From Nevskiaceae bacterium (GTDB lineage: Bacteria > Pseudomonadota > Gammaproteobacteria > Nevskiales > Nevskiaceae): a stretch of 64,000 nucleotides of DNA. The notes below the pieces were generated by a model. The model saw nothing but the letters and a program-made list of their open reading frames with translations. It had not been told where the DNA came from and did no database searches. The translations under genes and the position numbers were made by a program. Shown here in pieces: positions 63,601 to 64,000 of this stretch (position 1 is its first letter; each line of letters starts with the position of its first letter). The stretch lies in the NCBI GenBank assembly GCA_004297005.1, contig SCVA01000045.1:60722-124721 (forward strand), given 5' to 3'.

Positions 63601-63641
63601 AAGCAAAAGAAAGCAGTCCCCTGCGTCGCGCCCCTGCGGGG

Positions 63642-64000
63642 TACCCTGCGATGCTCGTGGCCGGGGGGACGCGCCCGAACTCGGCGCCCTATAGGCGCCT
63701 CAGACATGCGGGCGCTTCCATACCCCCCGACCACTGCGCTTCTCGGCGCTTACGAAGGGGAGGGCAAGTCAACAGCACTCAGGCTCGTCGGCTGCGCCGA
63801 CATCGCGCGAGCGACGCGCGCGCCTGCGGTTGCTTCTGTCTTTGCGGCGGGCGAAGACCGCCGTGCTGTAGATGGTCCGGTCCCCTTCGTAGCGCCGAGA
63901 AGCGCAGGACCAAAGGGGGATAACAGCGAGCGCATGTTCGAGGCGCCTATAGGGCGCCGAGTTCGCGAGCGGCCCCTTTGGGCCGAGCATCGCAGGTTTA
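63642..64000. repeat. Large imperfect inverted repeat, arms about 150 bp, right arm reaching the window edge
   Basis: 25-bp perfect core GAACTCGGCGCCCTATAGGCGCCTC (63677-63701) and its reverse complement (63940-63964); flanks CCTGCGATGCTCG, ACATGCG, CTGCGCTTCTCGGCGCT and ACAGCAC are also inverted. Confidence 0.85.

Noticed and set aside
63404-63990. ORFs at 63404-63694, 63423-63734, 63651-63923, 63750-63935 and 63769-63990
   Set aside because: They lie in the inverted-repeat/non-coding region or antisense to the cbpA end; similar peptides such as LG-PNSAPYRRL recur only because the DNA is repeated.

Overview
High-GC gammaproteobacterial chromosomal segment, probably Xanthomonadales/Lysobacterales-like judging from gene order (inference). 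It is mostly densely packed housekeeping loci: surE-pcm-yqaA-nlpD; alaC-hom-GNAT-thrC-recJ; a short heme/iron ABC operon with hemP; tRNA-Leu-tig-clpP-clpX-lon-hupB-tRNA-Val-tRNA-Asp-ppiD; fabI; mltD-gloB and methyltransferase-rnhA-dnaQ; fadB-fadA; ilvI, ilvH-ilvC-psd-like-pssA-leuA; rimI; tdo; hsp20-cbpA. The best candidate for a poorly described system is a minus-strand run at 27765-36577. It encodes a TolQ/ExbB protein, two ExbD/TolR proteins, an AgmX/TonB-like trans-periplasmic protein, a small exported protein and three large exported TPR proteins or lipoproteins. This looks like a non-TonB, non-Tol proton-driven periplasmic machine related to the Myxococcus Agl/Glt core. Other items worth a second look: a phosphatidylserine-decarboxylase homologue that has lost its self-cleavage and catalytic His motifs; a GGDEF/EAL protein degenerate in both domains; an orphan ShlB/TpsB-like barrel without a visible signal peptide, divergent from a LuxR-type regulator and splitting the ilv genes; a secreted Cys-repeat protein; a leuA leader-peptide/hairpin candidate; sigma-32-like promoters for lon and hsp20; and a large inverted repeat at the right edge. 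No CRISPR array, transposase, prophage or defence island was seen. Many long antisense ORFs in the supplied track are GC-driven shadows.
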